Of a stretch of DNA of 64,000 bases, positions 6,703 through 15,101 are shown one piece after another. Each line of letters opens with the position of its first letter. The first letter of the stretch is position 1. The notes beneath the pieces are model-generated. The model had not been told where the DNA came from and did no database searches. It saw only the letters and a program-made list of their open reading frames with translations. Both the position numbers and the translations under genes were made by a program. This DNA comes from CADCVQ01 sp038260305 (GTDB taxonomy: Bacteria; Actinomycetota; Thermoleophilia; Solirubrobacterales; Solirubrobacteraceae), in NCBI GenBank assembly GCA_038260305.1, contig JBBSNY010000002.1, forward strand, positions 1 to 64,000. The letters are read 5' to 3'.

Positions 6703-8685
6703 TCAGGCGAGCCGAGACGCGTCGAGCGTGACGACCCGCACGCCTCGCGACCGGGCCAGCCGCAGCATGTCCGCCGTGCCGCCCACTCCGTCGCCCCCCG
6801 CGCCGTCCCAGAGGACGATGAGGGTGACGTCCGTCTCGCTGCGCGAGAGCGCCGTGTGGAGGATCCAGCGGTTGTTGCGCGACCAGATGCTGTAGTCCGC
6901 GCGCTGGGCCAGCCAGGCGGGCATCTCCCTGCGCTCGGACAGCACCTTCGTGTCCAGCCGCCGGCACAGCGTCCGGAAGCGCTCCATCCAGTCGGGTCCC
7001 GCGTCGAGCACCGATGCAGCGGCGAACTCCGCGGCCGGCAGCGCGAGCAGCAGCTGCGTGGGAACGGCGAGCGCGGCGCACTGCTCGTGAAAGAGGATGT
7101 CGCCGCCGCTCGCCCCACCCGCGATGCCCTCGAGCGGCTGCTCACCGGCGAGCTCGCGCTCGGCGGCGACGGCGTCGCGGATGACCGTGGCCGCCAAGTC
7201 CTCGCTGCGGGCCGGGAAGCGCGGCTCGGCGCGATCGGGTGCATCGATCCGGTGGCCGGCGAAGACGATCACCCGCGGCCGGGGGAGCGCTTGCGGTGGC
7301 GCCTCGGCGGTCCCCAGCGCCGTCAGCGCCGCGCTGGCGTTCTCCCCGAAGAGACCGAGCGCGGTGTAGAGCCGCACCTGCCGGGCCGCCGAGGTGATCG
7401 CGAAGTCCCCGGCTCGCGCCCGATCGAGGCCGGCCCGCGCCCGCTGATAGGCGGCTGCGACCGCCTGCGGTCGCGGTGAGGTCAGCAGGCTGAGGTCGGC
7501 GCGACCGAGGTCGGCCCAGACGTCGGTCGTCCCGTCGCGACGGCCGCGGACGGCACTTGCATGCAGCGAGCGGCGGACGGCGGCCTCGAGATCGTCGCGC
7601 AGGCGTTCGAGCCGTCGCCGCTGGAGCCCGATCTCCTCGTCGTCGTCGAAGCGGCCCTCCCAGATCGCCTGCTCACGGTCGGCGAGACCGAGCGTCACGC
7701 AGACGAGCGCCAGCGCGTTGATCCCCGAGTACCAGTGGTTCTGGTCGGCCGAGAACGCGTCGTCATAGGCCTGGCGGGCCTCCTCGAGCAGCGGCGAGGC
7801 GAGCGCCGCGGCAGCCGGCCGCTCCTCACCCGCCCAGGCCTGCACCCAGCGATCCTTCGCGTTGCGGGCGAGCAGCGCCATCGCCTCGGCGAGCTCGTTG
7901 TCCTCCAGCGCGTCGGCCTGCACGACCCGCTCGATCGCGGCCGTCGATCCGGCGAGGTCGCCGAGCCGGTGCAGGACGGTGCCGAGCAGCAGGTTCGCCT
8001 CGGGGTCGGCCGGGCGCCGGTCGCGGATCGACTCGAGCGTCGCGCGTGCGTCCTCCCAGGCGGTGAGGTCCATCTGCGCGCGCCCGACCAGCCGTCTCGC
8101 GGCCGGCCACCAATCGAAGAACCCCGCCTCGTCCCCGAGCACGGCGAGCATCGGGCGATCGCCGAGGCGCTCCGCCGCACGGACGGCTTCGGTGAACGCC
8201 GGCGGAATCGGTCGCAGGAGCGACGGGTCGGTGGCTCGCAGCGCCGGCAGCAGGGAGAAGACGGGGCTGTCGGCGCTGTCGGTGTGCAGCGACGCCGTGA
8301 TGGCGTCGGCGAGCGACCCGACCGAGGCGCTCGGGTCGCCCTGGTCATACGTCACGTAGCGGTCGGTGCGCAGGTCGAACGGGACGTCGTCGACGCGGGC
8401 GCGGATCAGGATCGTCGTGCGCGGGCGCAACGCGTGGCGGACGCCGAGCTCGTAGTAGACGTTCGCGTTGTGGATCGAGATGTCGGCGATCACGAGGTCG
8501 GCGGTCAGGAGCTGCTCGAACATGTCGGTGCGGATGTTTCCCGCGTGGACGAGGATCTCCGTCGTGGAGCCCTCGATGCCGAGGTCGCGCAGGACGGGGG
8601 TGAACAGCTCGCGCTGGACGAGGTCGAAGTCGATGCCGTTCCGCGTCCCGAAGGGCCGGATGATGAAAGCCCTCGTCGTGGACAC
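6703..8685 (-). CDS. TIR-like / ASK-like TPR / SLOG-like multidomain protein
   Basis: A 660-aa soluble protein with three parts. Residues 1-130 look like a TIR/nucleoside-deoxyribosyltransferase-like flavodoxin fold: AFIIRPFG, DLVIADISIHNANVYYELGVRHAL, TILIRA. This resembles the N-terminus of eukaryotic ASK-type MAP3Ks. Residues 150-430 are helical and TPR-like, with NHWYSGINALAL typical of the MAP3K TRAF-binding/DUF4071 region. Residues 465-660 resemble a SLOG (LOG/DprA-like) nucleotide-binding fold: VIVFAGHR, then GGASGGDILFHE. The GTG start lies 11 bp after the patatin stop with no obvious own ribosome site, so translation is probably coupled. The likely role is a sensor or signal-processing partner of the phospholipase; this is inferred from architecture. 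Confidence 0.75.
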   Translation of the reverse strand: MSTTRAFIIRPFGTRNGIDFDLVQRELFTPVLRDLGIEGSTTEILVHAGNIRTDMFEQLLTADLVIADISIHNANVYYELGVRHALRPRTTILIRARVDDVPFDLRTDRYVTYDQGDPSASVGSLADAITASLHTDSADSPVFSLLPALRATDPSLLRPIPPAFTEAVRAAERLGDRPMLAVLGDEAGFFDWWPAARRLVGRAQMDLTAWEDARATLESIRDRRPADPEANLLLGTVLHRLGDLAGSTAAIERVVQADALEDNELAEAMALLARNAKDRWVQAWAGEERPAAAALASPLLEEARQAYDDAFSADQNHWYSGINALALVCVTLGLADREQAIWEGRFDDDEEIGLQRRRLERLRDDLEAAVRRSLHASAVRGRRDGTTDVWADLGRADLSLLTSPRPQAVAAAYQRARAGLDRARAGDFAITSAARQVRLYTALGLFGENASAALTALGTAEAPPQALPRPRVIVFAGHRIDAPDRAEPRFPARSEDLAATVIRDAVAAERELAGEQPLEGIAGGASGGDILFHEQCAALAVPTQLLLALPAAEFAAASVLDAGPDWMERFRTLCRRLDTKVLSERREMPAWLAQRADYSIWSRNNRWILHTALSRSETDVTLIVLWDGAGGDGVGGTADMLRLARSRGVRVVTLDASRLA

Positions 8686-8696
8686 GAACGCCGCTT

Positions 8697-9821
8697 TTAC
8701 AGGAAGCCCTCGAAATCGGTCGCCACGACGTCCTTGGCGGCAGCGCGTCCGACGTCGCGCAGCTCGTCCAGGTGCTTCGTCGAATCCATCTTCTGCACGT
8801 CAGCGGGCACGACGTCCCCGAGGCCGCGCTGCGCGAGCCACGTCGTGGTCAGCTCGGCGTTGTAGCGCAGGTACGTGAACAGCTTGGGCTCGACCGGCCC
8901 CTTGACGTCCATCACCGTCCCGACCTCGCTGTCGAGCGGCGCGCCGTGGCGGCAATCGCCGAACGTGCGGCACAAGAGGTCCTGCTCGTTGAGCGCCGCG
9001 AACATCAGCGCCGCCGGGATCGACGTCGCGTTGTAGAGCAGGTTCATGTCCTTCGGGCCGAGCCCCTGCTTGGCCTTGGGAGCCGTGCCGGTGCCCACCG
9101 ACACGAGCAGCATCTCGTCCTTGGCGGCGGGCCAGCCGAGGTTGTACGGCTCCGCGGTCGCCATCAGGAACAGCAGGAACGCCGGGTTGTTGTACGTCGT
9201 CACCCCACCGTCGACCATGACGAACGGCTCGGAGCCGCCCGCGTCGATGACCTCGGGCGCAAAGAAGGTCGGGGCCGCCGTGCTGGCCCGGACGAGCTGC
9301 CACAGCGCCAGGTCGAGGTTGCAGGACTTGTCCTGCTCGCGGCGCGAGGCCAGGTTGTACTTCGCCAGCGGGTTGTTGGAGATCGGCCACGGCGAGTCCG
9401 TCGTCGCGTTGCGCATGACGACCATCAGCAACGTCCGCAGCGAATCGCTGCCGAGGGTCGTCTTCTCTCCGAGGACGCCCTTGAGCTTGGCGGCGAGCGC
9501 CTGGTGATCGAACTTCGTGCCCTGAACGCGCCGCAGCAGGTTCGCCTTGTCGAACATCTCGGCGCCGCTGTCGAGATAGAACGTCCGGATCTCGTCGACG
9601 CTCATCCCGCGTGAGACGCAGGTCGCGATGATCGCCCCGGTGCTCGTCCCGGCGACGTAGTCGAAGGCGTCGGCGAGGACGAAGGCCTTCCCGTGCTTCT
9701 CTCTGAAGCAGCGTTCCATCTCGGCGAGGATCTCGACGGTGATCAGCCCACGGATTCCGCCACCGTCGAGGGCGAGCATCCGGCGGCGTCCCGTCTTTTT
9801 CATGACATCTGCCACCGTCAT
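8697..9821 (-). CDS. Patatin-like phospholipase, probable effector
   Basis: A 374-aa patatin with all core elements: the oxyanion-hole motif DGGGIRGL (19-26), nucleophile elbow GTSTGA with Ser60, and catalytic-dyad DGG with Asp204. Patatins cleave acyl chains from phospholipids. In bacteria, stand-alone versions such as CapV act as membrane-destroying effectors of anti-phage systems. No signal peptide or membrane segment is seen, so it acts from the cytoplasm. A strong AAAGGAGA ribosome site precedes the ATG. It is the first gene of a two-gene operon with the TIR-like/TPR/SLOG protein. No cyclic-nucleotide synthase lies nearby, so this is not a standard CBASS. Confidence 0.9.
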   Translation of the reverse strand: MTVADVMKKTGRRRMLALDGGGIRGLITVEILAEMERCFREKHGKAFVLADAFDYVAGTSTGAIIATCVSRGMSVDEIRTFYLDSGAEMFDKANLLRRVQGTKFDHQALAAKLKGVLGEKTTLGSDSLRTLLMVVMRNATTDSPWPISNNPLAKYNLASRREQDKSCNLDLALWQLVRASTAAPTFFAPEVIDAGGSEPFVMVDGGVTTYNNPAFLLFLMATAEPYNLGWPAAKDEMLLVSVGTGTAPKAKQGLGPKDMNLLYNATSIPAALMFAALNEQDLLCRTFGDCRHGAPLDSEVGTVMDVKGPVEPKLFTYLRYNAELTTTWLAQRGLGDVVPADVQKMDSTKHLDELRDVGRAAAKDVVATDFEGFL

Positions 9822-9947
9822 CGGTTTCTCCTTTCACGTGAACGGAACGCGGCCATCCTCGCTGCTGGTGCGGGGTCATGCAAGCGGGCGTTCTTGCACG
9901 AGCCGCGCTGCGTGTCGTCACCATGAGCGCGACCATATCCTTCGCCA

Positions 9948-10664
9948 ATGGACGATCTCTCGGCCTACGAGACGCGCCTGCGGCGGGCCGGGCTGCCGCT
10001 GCTGATCGAGGACTACTCGGCATAGGACGACATCTTCACGCGCGCCGTCCCGCTGCTGTCGCTCGTCTTCGGCGTCCAGCTGCTCGGCGCCGTCAAGCTC
10101 GACTGGCCCGTGTGGGCGAACGCGCTGCTGTTGTTCCTGACGACCGAGATGTGGCAGGTCTTCTCGGACATCTCCGACGGCGCCCTCGCCGGGGTCATCG
10201 CGCTGTTCCTCGGACTCGGCTCGGTCTTCATTGCAGCGCGCCTCCCCAACGAGGTGCGCAAGCTCGAGCGCGAGGTCGGCGTGGAGCCGCCGCTGCGCCG
10301 CCACCAGCGCTTCAACGTCGGCCTTGTGATGTTCGTCAGCCAGGGGCTGCAGGTGCTCCTAGTGTCCGTCCTCGTCGGCCTCTTCTTCGTCGCCTTCGGA
10401 GCGCTCGCGATCACGCCGCACGTCGTCACGGAGTGGATCGGCCAGGCGCCGCGCTCAATTGCCGGGCAGTCCTGGCTGACCGTCGAGCTACTCAAGGTCT
10501 CCGCCGCGCTGGCGGCGTTCGGGGGCCTGTACTACGCGATCTCCGTGCTCACCGAGGAGACCTATCGCGAGGAGTTCCTCGAGGACGTGGAGACGTCCCT
10601 GAGCGCGACCTTCGACGACCGCGCCCGCTACCTCGACCTGCGCGCCGCTCGCGAGGCGGCCTGA
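9948..10664 (+). pseudogene. Membrane protein gene with in-frame TAG at codon 26
   Basis: From the ATG at 9948 the frame reads MDDLSAYETRLRRAGLPLLIEDYSA, then TAG at 10023-10025. It continues in the same frame with DDIFTRAVPLLSLVFG and further hydrophobic segments to residue 239. About four or five membrane helices are predicted by eye (near 33-55, 65-85, 115-150, 180-200). Codon bias continues unbroken across the stop, so the two parts were one gene. A GTG at 10110 could start a 184-aa shortened form. The family is not recognised. It is divergent from the patatin operon by 126 bp. Confidence 0.6.
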
Positions 10665-10695
10665 GCGTCGCGCGCGCCGAGCATCGCGGCCGCGC

Positions 10696-11760
10696 TTACG
10701 TCGGAGGGTCGTCGCGCTCGAAGCGCGCCGCGAGCTCGGCCGTCTGCTCCTCGTCGCGCAGGCGCCGGCGGATCCGGCCGAACGCCAGCAGCCCGAAGAT
10801 CGTCGGCAGCCCGAGCTGGAACACGCGGTAGGCGAGGACGGCCGCGGCCGCGGCGCCCGCGTCGGCGCCGTAGAGGGCGAACATCCCGATCAGGCCGCCC
10901 TCGGTGCCGCCGACGCCGCCCGGCGTCGGGATCAGCGCGCCGACCTGGCCGAGCGTGTACGCCAGCACGAACATGCCCAGCGGCGGCCCGCCGCCGCCGA
11001 ACGCCTGAAACGCCGCGCCGACGGACGCGATGTCGAAGCCGAGATAGCCGATGCAGCCACCGATGATGAGCGGGTCGCCCGTGCGCAGGAGCTCGATCGC
11101 CTTGCGCACGCCGTCGCGCAGGAGCCCCGCGACGCGGTGTCGCCAGACGGCGATGCGACCGTGCGAGCCCGACCCGTCGCTGACCGACAGCGCCCCGAGG
11201 GACGCGACCGCGAGGATCGCGAGGGCCGCGAGCCCGGCCGGCAGCAGCGTCCCGACCCAGCCCACGTCGCCCGGCAGCAGACCGCTGCCGGTCAGCGTTC
11301 CGAAGACGATGATCGCGGCGAAGCTCGTCGCGCTCGTCAGCAGGAACAGCGCGGCCGAGCGCGGCGCCGCGACGGCGATCGGAACGCCGGCGCGGCGCAG
11401 CAGGAGCGCGCCGAGCGCCGGCCCCCCGACGCCGCCCGTCGGAAGCAGGACGTTGCTGCCCTGCTCGGCCATCCCGAGGTTCCATGCCGGGCGCCAGGCG
11501 ATCTGCCGAGACAGCGTCCCGCGGACCGCGGCGACGTAGCTGACGGTCGAGCCGAGCGCGCACAGGAACGTCACCGCGAGCCACGCCGGGTCCGCGCGGC
11601 CGAAGCGCTGGCGGACGTCCTCGAGCCCCGGCAGGATGCCGACGACGAGCACGAGCACGACGATCACGGCGACGAGGCCGAGCACCCGCCGGACGAGGGC
11701 GCCGGAGGACGGGACGTCCGCGCTCGGGGTCAGCTCTTGGGTGGCCACCGCAAGGAGCAT
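10696..11760 (-). CDS. Lysylphosphatidylglycerol synthase TM-region (UPF0104) flippase-like protein
   Basis: A 354-aa polytopic membrane protein with about eight hydrophobic segments. It resembles the LPG_synthase_TM/UPF0104 family: the NVLLPTGGVGGPALGALLLRRAG segment and the conserved PTPGGVGGTEGGLIGMF loop near residue 290. Members are integral membrane proteins, the flippase half of MprF or stand-alone proteins of unknown lipid substrate. It lacks any soluble aminoacyl-transferase domain. The ATG of MLLAVATQE was chosen because upstream codons are arginine-rich nonsense. It is divergent from the methyltransferase gene, sharing a 74-bp intergenic region. Confidence 0.85.
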   Translation of the reverse strand: MLLAVATQELTPSADVPSSGALVRRVLGLVAVIVVLVLVVGILPGLEDVRQRFGRADPAWLAVTFLCALGSTVSYVAAVRGTLSRQIAWRPAWNLGMAEQGSNVLLPTGGVGGPALGALLLRRAGVPIAVAAPRSAALFLLTSATSFAAIIVFGTLTGSGLLPGDVGWVGTLLPAGLAALAILAVASLGALSVSDGSGSHGRIAVWRHRVAGLLRDGVRKAIELLRTGDPLIIGGCIGYLGFDIASVGAAFQAFGGGGPPLGMFVLAYTLGQVGALIPTPGGVGGTEGGLIGMFALYGADAGAAAAAVLAYRVFQLGLPTIFGLLAFGRIRRRLRDEEQTAELAARFERDDPPT

Positions 11761-11834
11761 GGCGTAGTCGACGGCGTACGTGCCAACGCAGCGCGTCCGG
11801 TCACCGCGTGGCAGGCCTCCATAGGCTGGCGCGC

Positions 11835-12617
11835 GTGTCCGAATCGCCGAAGCTCTACCTCCAGCGCGACCAGCCGCCCGGCGTGCCGCCGCTCGCGCTG
11901 ACCGGCGAGCGCACCCTGCCCGACGTCCCCGAGGAGAACTACTGGTTTCAGCGCCATCTCGTCGTCTACGAGTGGATCGCCGCCCGGGTCGCGGGCCTGC
12001 GCGTCGCCGATCTCGCGTGCGGCGAGGGCTACGGCTCGGACGTGCTCGCACGCGGCGGCGCGCGCGCCGTCGTCGGCGTCGACGCGAACCCCGAGGCGCA
12101 CGAGCACGCGCGCCTGCGCTACGTTCGCGACAACCTGTCGTTCACCCGCACGCTCGTCGAGCTCTACGACGAGCCCTGCGACGCGATCGTCTTCCTGCAG
12201 ACGATCGAGCACGTCCGCAACCCCGGCGAGATCCTCGATCGCTTCAAGGTGCTCGTCGGCGACGACGGCGTCGCCTTCGTCTCGACGCCGAACGTCCTGA
12301 CTCTGGCCCCGCCCGGCGCCGAGCGCTCCGGCAATCCCTGGCACGTCCACGAGTACCGCCCGCAGGAGTTCGCCGCCCTCTGCCGCGCGCACTTCCCGCG
12401 GGTCGAGCTCTACGGGCTCTTCCACGCGCGCAAGCTTGCCGTTCACGGCGCCGCGCTGAAGCTCGGCTGGGACGCCGTCCACGCCCGGCTTGGCATCACG
12501 AAGCGCTTCTATGACCGCTTCACGCCGGCGATCGACACGCGTGACTTCGTCCTGCGGCGCGCGCCCGCGAGCGAGCTCGCGGGCGCACTGGACCTCGTCG
12601 CCGTCCTGCGCCCGTGA
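11835..12617 (+). CDS. Class I SAM-dependent methyltransferase
   Basis: About 260 aa with a Rossmann-type methyltransferase core: motif I VADLACGEGYGSDVLA, motif II VVGVDANPEA, and DAIVFLQTIEHV as motif IV, followed by FVSTPNVLTL. The pattern matches Methyltransf_11/23 enzymes often linked to polysaccharide or lipid modification; the substrate is not evident. The GTG of VSESPKLYLQ is preferred to a GTG 27 bp upstream because family similarity begins there. Its stop overlaps the next gene's GTG (GTGA), so it is coupled to the GH57 enzyme. Confidence 0.8.
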   Translation: MSESPKLYLQRDQPPGVPPLALTGERTLPDVPEENYWFQRHLVVYEWIAARVAGLRVADLACGEGYGSDVLARGGARAVVGVDANPEAHEHARLRYVRDNLSFTRTLVELYDEPCDAIVFLQTIEHVRNPGEILDRFKVLVGDDGVAFVSTPNVLTLAPPGAERSGNPWHVHEYRPQEFAALCRAHFPRVELYGLFHARKLAVHGAALKLGWDAVHARLGITKRFYDRFTPAIDTRDFVLRRAPASELAGALDLVAVLRP

Positions 12618-14041
12618 CGCCGCTCGGGCCCGCCCGCCCAGGCGAGGGCGAGCTCGCGATCGTCCTGCACAGCCACATGCCGTACATCGAGGGCTTCGGG
12701 ACCTGGCCCTTCGGCGAGGAGTGGCTGTGGGAGTCGATCGCGACCTCCTACCTGCCCGTGCTGGAGATCCTGCAATCCGGACCACCCAGCCCGCAGCTGA
12801 CGCTGTCGCTGACGCCGGTGCTGTGCGACCAGCTCGAGGCGCCGGGCGCGATCGAGCGCTGCGACGCGTTTCTCGCGGGCGTGCGCGTCGAGTCGCACCG
12901 GCGCGACCTCGCGACCGCACGCGAGGCTCAGGATGCGGGCGTCGTCGCCGCGCTCGAGCACTCCGCGGCGCGCTACGAGTGGGCTCGCGAGCGGCTGCTC
13001 GCGCTCGGCGGCGGCACGGGACTGCTCGACGCGCTCGGCCGCCACGTCGCATGGACCTCGTCGGCGACGCACGCCGTGCTGCCGCTACTGGCCACGGACG
13101 CCGGCGCGCGCCTGCAGCTGCGCGCCGGCATCGCCTCGCACCGCCGCCGCTTCGGCGCCTGGGGCGGCGGGCTGTGGCTGCCCGAGTGCGCCTACGCGCC
13201 GTGGCTCGACGGCGAACTCGCGCGGGCCGGCGTGCGCGCGACCTGCGTCGACCTCACCGACGTCCTCGCTCCCGACGAGCACCTACGCCCGCTACGTTCG
13301 CCGGGCGGGCCGCTGCTCGTCCCGATCGACCGCGCGACGATCGAGCTCGTCTGGAGCCGCGACGGCTACCCGGCCGACGCCGCGTATCGCAGCTATCACC
13401 ACTTCACCGAGCACCGCCACCGCGCGTGGGCCAACGACGGCACGCCGTACGATCCTGCACGGGCTGCGGCCGCCGCGCGCCGCCACGCGGCGGACTTCGT
13501 GACGCGTACGCGCGAGCGCGTCGCCGGCGGCGGGCTCGCCGTCTGTGCCGTCGACACCGAGCTGTTCGGCGACTGGTGGCACGAGGGTCCGCTGTGGCTG
13601 GCGGCTGTCGTCGACGAGGCCGCGGCGCAGGGTCTGCGCCTCGCGCGCCTCGACGACGCGCTGACCCGTCACGAGCCGGCACCGGCGCCTCCCGGCCTGC
13701 CCGTCACGAGCTGGGGGACCCCGCGCGACCTGAGGACGTGGAGCGCGCCTCCGGTCGCCGAGATGGCCTGGAGCGCCCGCTGCGCCGAGCTGCGCCTCGC
13801 CGCCGCCGGCGGCGCCGCCGGCGGCGGCACGGACGAACGCGCCGTACGCGAGCTGCTCGCGCTGCAGTCCAGCGACTGGGCGTTCCTCGTCTCCCAGCGT
13901 CTCGCCGAGCCGTACGGCCGCGAGCGCGCCGCGGGGCACCGAGCGGGGCTCGATGCGGCGCTCGCGGCCCCCGGGACGCTGGACGCGGGCGTTCGCAACC
14001 TCGCTCCGGATCTCGTGCTGGGCGCGCTTCTGGAACCTTGA
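12614..14041 (+). CDS. GH57 1,4-alpha-glucan branching enzyme
   Basis: A 475-aa cytoplasmic glycoside hydrolase family 57 enzyme of the Thermus/DUF1957 branching type. It forms alpha-1,6 branches in glycogen. It begins with HSHMPY (19-24), a family metal/substrate motif. The nucleophile lies in GLWLPECAY (Glu191) and the acid/base in CAVDTELFGDWW (Asp314). Length is close to the short single-domain versions. An Ala/Gly-rich run near residue 400 is a probable loop insertion. It starts inside the stop of the methyltransferase gene. No other glycogen genes are in the window, so the pathway link is from family knowledge. Confidence 0.88.
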   Translation: MTPLGPARPGEGELAIVLHSHMPYIEGFGTWPFGEEWLWESIATSYLPVLEILQSGPPSPQLTLSLTPVLCDQLEAPGAIERCDAFLAGVRVESHRRDLATAREAQDAGVVAALEHSAARYEWARERLLALGGGTGLLDALGRHVAWTSSATHAVLPLLATDAGARLQLRAGIASHRRRFGAWGGGLWLPECAYAPWLDGELARAGVRATCVDLTDVLAPDEHLRPLRSPGGPLLVPIDRATIELVWSRDGYPADAAYRSYHHFTEHRHRAWANDGTPYDPARAAAAARRHAADFVTRTRERVAGGGLAVCAVDTELFGDWWHEGPLWLAAVVDEAAAQGLRLARLDDALTRHEPAPAPPGLPVTSWGTPRDLRTWSAPPVAEMAWSARCAELRLAAAGGAAGGGTDERAVRELLALQSSDWAFLVSQRLAEPYGRERAAGHRAGLDAALAAPGTLDAGVRNLAPDLVLGALLEP

Positions 14042-14157
14042 ACGCCAACGCGCCACACGTTTTTCCCGCACATAGCGGATGATTTATGTCGATCGGAGGG
14101 CAGGATTCGACTGCGTTCTGTCCGTTGCGCCCGTACTATGCACATCTGCTTCACATA

Positions 14158-14320
14158 AGAGCCGAATCCCGGACGCTCCGTGCGACCGGGAACGGGGGAA
14201 CCAACTGAGGCCGGAGAAGTGCCGGTCCTGGGGCGAATCGCAGCCACCACCAGCCACGCTGGTGTCGGCCGCGTAGCGCACGTTTCAGCGCGAGCCCGAC
14301 AGCTAACCCCGTAGGCGCCG
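14158..14320 (+). promoter_or_regulatory. c-di-AMP riboswitch (ydaO/yuaA type)
   Basis: The untranslated leader has the conserved blocks of the ydaO motif in order: GCCGAATCCCGG, ACGGGGGAACCA, GGGGCGAATCGC, and the closing GAGCCCGACAGCTAACCCCGTAGGC. A GAGAGGAAG ribosome site and the ATG of the hydrolase gene follow within 30 bp. This RNA binds cyclic di-AMP. In actinobacteria it often precedes resuscitation-factor and cell-wall hydrolase genes, normally turning them off at high ligand. Boundaries are approximate; no fold was computed. Confidence 0.88.
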
Positions 14321-14349
14321 AGACGACATCGAGAGGAAGCGCCCGCCAC

Positions 14350-15006
14350 ATGTTCAGAAGCGACGACGACGTTCCGGTTCCCGCCGCCGTCTCATCCGAC
14401 GATCTCGCCTGCGAGCTCGCCTTCCGGCGCTCGCTACGCGGTGCACGCAAGCGCCGGGCGGCCGCGACGGCCAGTCGCCGGCGCTCGCTGCGAAGCCGCG
14501 GCTCGGCGCTTGTCGCGACCGCGGGCATCCTCGTGCTGAGCGGCGGGGCGATCGCCCAGACGGGCGGCGCGGTCGCCGGCGACGTCCTCAGCGAGACGAC
14601 GATCGGGGCGGTGCAGAGCGCGCTCGGCATCGAGGCCGACGGCGTCCTCGGCAGGAGCACGCGGCGCGCGATCCGCCGCTTCCAGCGCGGCCACAAGCTC
14701 AAGCCGGACGGCCTGCTGGGCCCGCGGACGCTGAGCGCGCTCGGCATCGATCCCGAGAACCAGACGGTCACCAGCGCCTCGCTCGATCCGCGGCTGGCGA
14801 GGATCGCGCGGTGCGAGTCGCGCGGCGATCCGAAGGCGGTCTCCGGCGACGGGCGTTACCACGGCAAGTACCAGTTCGATCGCAAGACGTGGCGCAGCGT
14901 CGGTGGCCGCGGCGATCCCGCCGCGGCGCCGGAGTGGGAGCAGGACCGCCGCGCCTCCGTGCTGATGGCCCGCGACGGTTACAAGCCCTGGCCGAACTGC
15001 ACTTGA
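14350..15006 (+). CDS. Resuscitation-factor-like cell-wall hydrolase with PG-binding domain
   Basis: A 218-aa exported protein. Residues 51-72 form a membrane/signal segment after an Arg-rich stretch. Residues 83-132 are a peptidoglycan-binding_1 domain (VQSALGIEADGVLGRSTRRAIRRFQ). Residues 146-218 are a transglycosylase/Rpf-like domain: IARCESRGDPKAV with likely catalytic Glu156, then YHGKYQFDRKTW. Cys155 and Cys217 could form the family's disulfide. It probably cleaves or remodels peptidoglycan during growth or dormancy exit. The upstream c-di-AMP riboswitch links expression to osmotic or wall state. Start set by a GAGAGGAAG site 10 bp upstream. Confidence 0.88.
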   Translation: MFRSDDDVPVPAAVSSDDLACELAFRRSLRGARKRRAAATASRRRSLRSRGSALVATAGILVLSGGAIAQTGGAVAGDVLSETTIGAVQSALGIEADGVLGRSTRRAIRRFQRGHKLKPDGLLGPRTLSALGIDPENQTVTSASLDPRLARIARCESRGDPKAVSGDGRYHGKYQFDRKTWRSVGGRGDPAAAPEWEQDRRASVLMARDGYKPWPNCT

Positions 15007-15101
15007 CGCGCGGCTGATCAGCCGCCCGGCAGCCGCCCGGAGGCAGGCCGGGCGGCCCGCGCCGGTAGTGTCGTCGCCGGTCTAACTACGGGAGCGACAC
15101 G

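Noticed and set aside
6703..9821. Classification as a standard CBASS system
   Set aside because: The patatin resembles CapV, but no CD-NTase, Cap2/Cap3 or HORMA/TRIP13 gene is present in the window.
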